Positions 61,001 to 64,000 of a stretch of 64,000 bases of DNA are shown piece by piece; positions within the stretch are counted from its first letter, which is position 1; each line of letters opens with the position of its first letter. Both the position numbers and the translations under genes were made by a program. Below the pieces are notes generated by a model. That model made no database searches. It was not told the DNA's origin and saw nothing but the letters and a program-made list of their open reading frames with translations. This stretch comes from Stenomitos rutilans HA7619-LM2 (lineage in GTDB: Bacteria; Cyanobacteriota; Cyanobacteriia; Leptolyngbyales; Leptolyngbyaceae), in contig JAHHIE010000021.1 of the NCBI GenBank assembly GCA_019358945.1, positions 35,217 through 99,216 of the forward strand. Reading direction: 5' to 3'.

Positions 61001-62452
61001 ATGACTGTTCGCGTTCGCATTGCTCCCAGTCCTACCGGAAACCTGCACATTGGTACAGCCCGTACAGCCGTATTCAATTGGCTCTACGCTCGTCATCTAG
61101 GTGGTACGTTTGTACTGCGGATTGAGGATACCGATCAGGAGCGATCGCGCCCCGAATATACACAGAATATTCTCGATGGCTTGACCTGGTTGGGCTTAAC
61201 CTGGGATGAAGGCCCGTTTTACCAGAGCAAACGGTTGGAACTGTATCAGCAGAAGGTGCAGGCGCTGTTGGATAAAGGCTTGGCGTATCGTGCCTATGAC
61301 ACCCCAGAAGAACTGGATGCCATGCGAGAGGCGCAAAAGGCAAACGGTGAAGCGCCTCGCTACGATAATCGTCATCGCAACCTGACTCCACAGCAGCGGG
61401 CAGCATACGAAGCAGACGGACGATCGTCTGTGATTCGGTTCATTATCGAGGACGATCGTGAGATTGCCTGGAACGATCTTGTGCGTGGCAACGTGAGTTG
61501 GAAGGGGCGAGACCTTGGCGGCGATATGGTGATTGCCCGTGCAGCCTCTGGAAATGATTTTGGTCAACCCCTTTATAACTTTGTCGTCGTCGTCGATGAC
61601 ATTGATATGAACATCACCCACATCATTCGCGGTGAAGATCACATTGGCAATACGCCCAAGCAGATCTTGCTGTACGAAGCGCTCGAAGCCACGATGCCAA
61701 CCTTTGGACACACACCCTTAATTCTCAACGAAGCCGGGGCAAAGCTTTCTAAGCGGGATGGAGTTACGTCAATCTCAGATTTTCAGCGCATGGGATACGT
61801 TCCAGAAGCATTGGTCAACTATATGACACTGCTGGGCTGGTCACCGCCAGAAGGGATGACCGAAATCTTCGCGCTGGAAGAAGCCGCTCAGCACTTTGGG
61901 TTTGAACGAGTAAACCGGGCGGGTGCCAAGTTTGATTGGGATAAACTTAACTGGCTCAACGGTCAATACCTGCACATCAAACCTGCCGACAAACTGACTG
62001 ATCTGTTGATTCCTTACTGGCAAGCAGCAGGCTTTCAGGCAGACTGGAGCGATCGCCCCTGGTTAGAACGCCTTGCTGCCGTCATTGGGCCAAGTTTGTC
62101 ACGCTTGGACGAAGCTGTACCCATGAGTGAGTATCTTTTCAAGGATGCGGTTGGCTTTACCGAAGACGCGATCGCCCAACTCAAGCAAGATGGGTCTGCT
62201 AAAGCCATACAAGCGGTTGCGGATGCGATCGCAGCCCACCAGCCTCTCACCGAAACAACCGTTCAGGACTTAATCAAACAGGTCGTTAAAGACCAAAATT
62301 TGAAAAAAGGATTGGTCATGCGCACCCTTCGCGCTGCCCTTACAGGTGCCATGAACGGCCCTGATCTGGTGCAATCCTGGCTCTTACTGCATCAGCATGG
62401 TTTAGACCAGACTCGCCTTCAAGCAGCGTTAGAAGCAGCACAGGGGAAGTAG
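61001..62452 (+). CDS. gltX: Glutamyl-tRNA synthetase
   Basis: The 483-residue class I synthetase has the HIGH-type motif in [12 protein letters not shown] (9-20), K-L-S-K-R-D-G (the KMSKS loop) near residue 248, and a complete C-terminal helical anticodon domain. It also supplies Glu-tRNA for tetrapyrrole synthesis. Cyanobacterial enzymes of this group are usually non-discriminating, charging tRNA-Gln as well. Confidence 0.97.
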   Translation: MTVRVRIAPSPTGNLHIGTARTAVFNWLYARHLGGTFVLRIEDTDQERSRPEYTQNILDGLTWLGLTWDEGPFYQSKRLELYQQKVQALLDKGLAYRAYDTPEELDAMREAQKANGEAPRYDNRHRNLTPQQRAAYEADGRSSVIRFIIEDDREIAWNDLVRGNVSWKGRDLGGDMVIARAASGNDFGQPLYNFVVVVDDIDMNITHIIRGEDHIGNTPKQILLYEALEATMPTFGHTPLILNEAGAKLSKRDGVTSISDFQRMGYVPEALVNYMTLLGWSPPEGMTEIFALEEAAQHFGFERVNRAGAKFDWDKLNWLNGQYLHIKPADKLTDLLIPYWQAAGFQADWSDRPWLERLAAVIGPSLSRLDEAVPMSEYLFKDAVGFTEDAIAQLKQDGSAKAIQAVADAIAAHQPLTETTVQDLIKQVVKDQNLKKGLVMRTLRAALTGAMNGPDLVQSWLLLHQHGLDQTRLQAALEAAQGK

Positions 62453-62561
62453 TGGATGATCAGGGGTCAGGAGTCAGGAGCCAACCTTATCCTTTAGCCT
62501 TTCCCATCAGGAACTCTGCCCTCGTCCGCGCGTCGTTGTTCCCATTGTTACCATTTCAGGT
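62453..62561. repeat. Short STRR-like gap
   Basis: GGTCAGGAGTCAGGAG and CCTTTAGCCTTT-like units between gltX and the next gene. Confidence 0.55.
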
Positions 62562-63065
62562 ATGTCTTACACAAATCATCGCGACTCACGGATCGGTGCA
62601 GGCGTTCTTGCTGCTCTGACGATCGCGTCTGCTGTTTTGTTTGCGATCGCGCCCTTGCAAGCACAATCGACGCAGGATCTCGATGTTGTCACGATCGGGC
62701 CGCGTTTTGCACCGAATCCGTTAGACGTGCAGGGCACTGCTGGTGGTGATACATCTCTCAAGGAGATTGTGAATCTTGCCAAAACGCCAACGGGTGAATG
62801 TGTCGGATATGGCAATGCCAAACCCAACCAAACGATCGAGCTAACCGACTTTTTTGAATCGTTAAGCCTTGTTGTGCAGAGTTCCGAAGACACAGCATTG
62901 GCGATTCAAGGGCCTGGTGGCGTTTGGTGCAACGACGATTACCAGGGCAAAAACCCTGGTGTTTCGGGTCAATGGCTGCGTGGCACATATAAGATTTGGG
63001 TTAGCTCATACGCTAAAAATCGCACGCCTGCCTATGTGCTTCACATCACCGAAAAGCGCCAGTAG
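62562..63065 (+). CDS. Exported hypothetical protein
   Basis: This 167-residue protein has a signal peptide (A-L-T-I-A-S-A-V-L-F-A-I-A, cleavage near A-Q-S at 34-36). The mature part has a Cys pair (G-E-C-V-G-Y, V-W-C-N-D-D) and a pattern F-F-E-S-L-S-L-V-V-Q-S then D-D-Y-Q-G-K-N-P-G and G-T-Y-K-I-W-V-S-S-Y. That resembles the pre-peptidase C-terminal type beta-sandwich (D-D-D-Y motif). Function unknown. Confidence 0.68.
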   Translation: MSYTNHRDSRIGAGVLAALTIASAVLFAIAPLQAQSTQDLDVVTIGPRFAPNPLDVQGTAGGDTSLKEIVNLAKTPTGECVGYGNAKPNQTIELTDFFESLSLVVQSSEDTALAIQGPGGVWCNDDYQGKNPGVSGQWLRGTYKIWVSSYAKNRTPAYVLHITEKRQ

Positions 63066-63435
63066 TAGCAGGGTTGTGGCGACTTCTCGTCTCTTTTTCA
63101 CAGGATTAAACCAAGCGTGAACGGCTGACCGCTAAGTGTTCAAAGCCACCCCGTTATTCTTCAAAGCATGCCTGATCAACGCGTCATGATGAGACTGAGA
63201 GAACTCAGTTGCTTTGATCTGAGTAAATACGTTAAATTTAGTTAACAATTGTTCTCATACAGGAACTCATGGCCGATCTGCGAGTGTGCGATCGTCATTT
63301 GCACGAGCAAGATGAGGATTCTAGTTTCAGAAAAGGATATTGACTGATCGCTGGGTTATGACATTCACGATAGGTTTTGGGTGATGGCACCCATCGTTAT
63401 CAAATTGCTTTAGTTGTAGTGAGAGGCGCTAGCGT
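63066..63435. other. Upstream region of ftsH, no supported gene
   Basis: About 370 bases. It should hold the ftsH promoter. No repeat or RNA gene is recognised. Confidence 0.35.
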
Positions 63436-64000
63436 ATGAAATTTTCTTGGCGAACAGTCTTGTTATGGACGTTGCCAGCCGTAATTATTGGATTTTTTCT
63501 ATGGCAAGGTTCGTCCATGAGCACACCTGCTAACATGGGCAACAATGCTGCCAGTACTCGGATGACTTACGGGAGGTTTCTAGAGTATCTAGATGCTCAT
63601 CGAGTGACGAGTGTTGATTTTTATGAAAACGGGCGCACGGCGATCGTAGAAGCTGTAGACCCTGAGCTGGATAATCGGTTCCAGCGTCTGCGTGTCGATT
63701 TGCCTGGAAATGCGCCAGAGGTGATTACTCGTCTCAGAACCGACAAGATCAGCTTTGACTCTCACCCAGCTCGTAACGATGGTGCCATTTGGGGTCTTCT
63801 TGGCAATTTAATCTTTCCAGTATTGCTGCTAGGCGGCTTGTTCTTCTTGTTCCGTCGCTCTGGTAATGTTCCGGGTGGCCCAGGTCAAGCGATGAGCTTT
63901 GGCAAATCACGCGCCCGCTTTCAAATGGAAGCCAAAACAGGCGTCATGTTTGATGATGTGGCAGGCATCGAAGAAGCTAAGGAAGAACTGCAAGAAGTCG
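63436..64000 (+). CDS. ftsH: FtsH-family AAA+ membrane protease (3' end outside window)
   Basis: 188 codons are visible. An N-terminal membrane helix (V-L-L-W-T-L-P-A-V-I-I-G-F) is followed by a periplasmic or lumenal domain (about 40-110), a second helix (L-L-G-N-L-I-F-P-V-L-L-L-G-G-L-F-F) and the conserved lead-in to the AAA domain: F-G-K-S-R-A-R-F and F-D-D-V-A-G-I-E-E-A-K-E-E-L. Walker A and the zinc protease site lie beyond the edge. FtsH removes damaged membrane proteins, in cyanobacteria notably photosystem II D1. Confidence 0.95.
   Translation, partial: MKFSWRTVLLWTLPAVIIGFFLWQGSSMSTPANMGNNAASTRMTYGRFLEYLDAHRVTSVDFYENGRTAIVEAVDPELDNRFQRLRVDLPGNAPEVITRLRTDKISFDSHPARNDGAIWGLLGNLIFPVLLLGGLFFLFRRSGNVPGGPGQAMSFGKSRARFQMEAKTGVMFDDVAGIEEAKEELQEV

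Overview
This window looks like chromosomal DNA of a filamentous, Leptolyngbya/Oscillatoria-type cyanobacterium. The reasons are the photosystem I subunit PsaE, the Calvin-cycle switch protein CP12, the myxol carotenoid pair CruF-CruG, a probable cyanobacterial monoglucosyl-diacylglycerol synthase, many GCGATCGC (HIP1) sites, and clusters of seven-base tandem repeats (STRRs) between genes.

Layout. 1-5.9 kb: a periplasm/cell-envelope signalling cluster of two FecR-domain proteins, a proline-rich outer-membrane-barrel candidate and a CHASE2 adenylate cyclase with the Lys/Thr substrate pair of bicarbonate-type enzymes. 6-14.5 kb: an accessory island with Uma2 nucleases, palindromic repeat pairs, a 21-bp degenerate array, a TIR-transmembrane-coiled-coil-TPR protein, four PIN-toxin modules, and a broken papain-fold toxin gene beside a possible immunity gene. 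14.5-20.4 kb: envelope proteins, mutM (with an STRR cluster translated inside it), psaE, cruG-cruF and tRNA-Pro(CGG). 21-26 kb: exported proteins between inverted copies of a 102-bp element, then exbB-exbD and a convergent TonB-like gene. 26.4-30.5 kb: pstS-pstC-pstA-pstB behind a probable Pho box. 31-39.4 kb: a GlmS-like protein without its glutaminase half, an ArsA/Get3-type ATPase, a radical SAM gene overlapping the glucolipid glycosyltransferase gene, and conserved cyanobacterial proteins of unknown function. 39.4-43.1 kb: a second accessory patch, with an indel-free 21-bp x 11 array, a STAND NTPase with TPRs, and HicBA. 43-56 kb: mostly housekeeping genes (an HD-like protein, glmM, cp12, FIST protein, trmB, PMT glycosyltransferase, queC) and a papain-type protease with a very acidic tail. 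57-64 kb: a HicAB-type module flanked by two copies of the comM 3' end, comM itself, a HAD phosphatase, gltX and the start of an ftsH gene.

The genes that look most like a new system are the two large TPR proteins (TIR-TPR at 7.3 kb and STAND-TPR at 39.9 kb). Both follow a degenerate array with a strict 21-bp period, both show very recent TPR duplication, and both sit beside toxin-antitoxin genes. A defence role is an inference. The mobile-repeat content is also informative: an insertion with an empty-site match in the same window, paired REP-like palindromes, and a toxin-antitoxin module that appears to have duplicated the end of comM.
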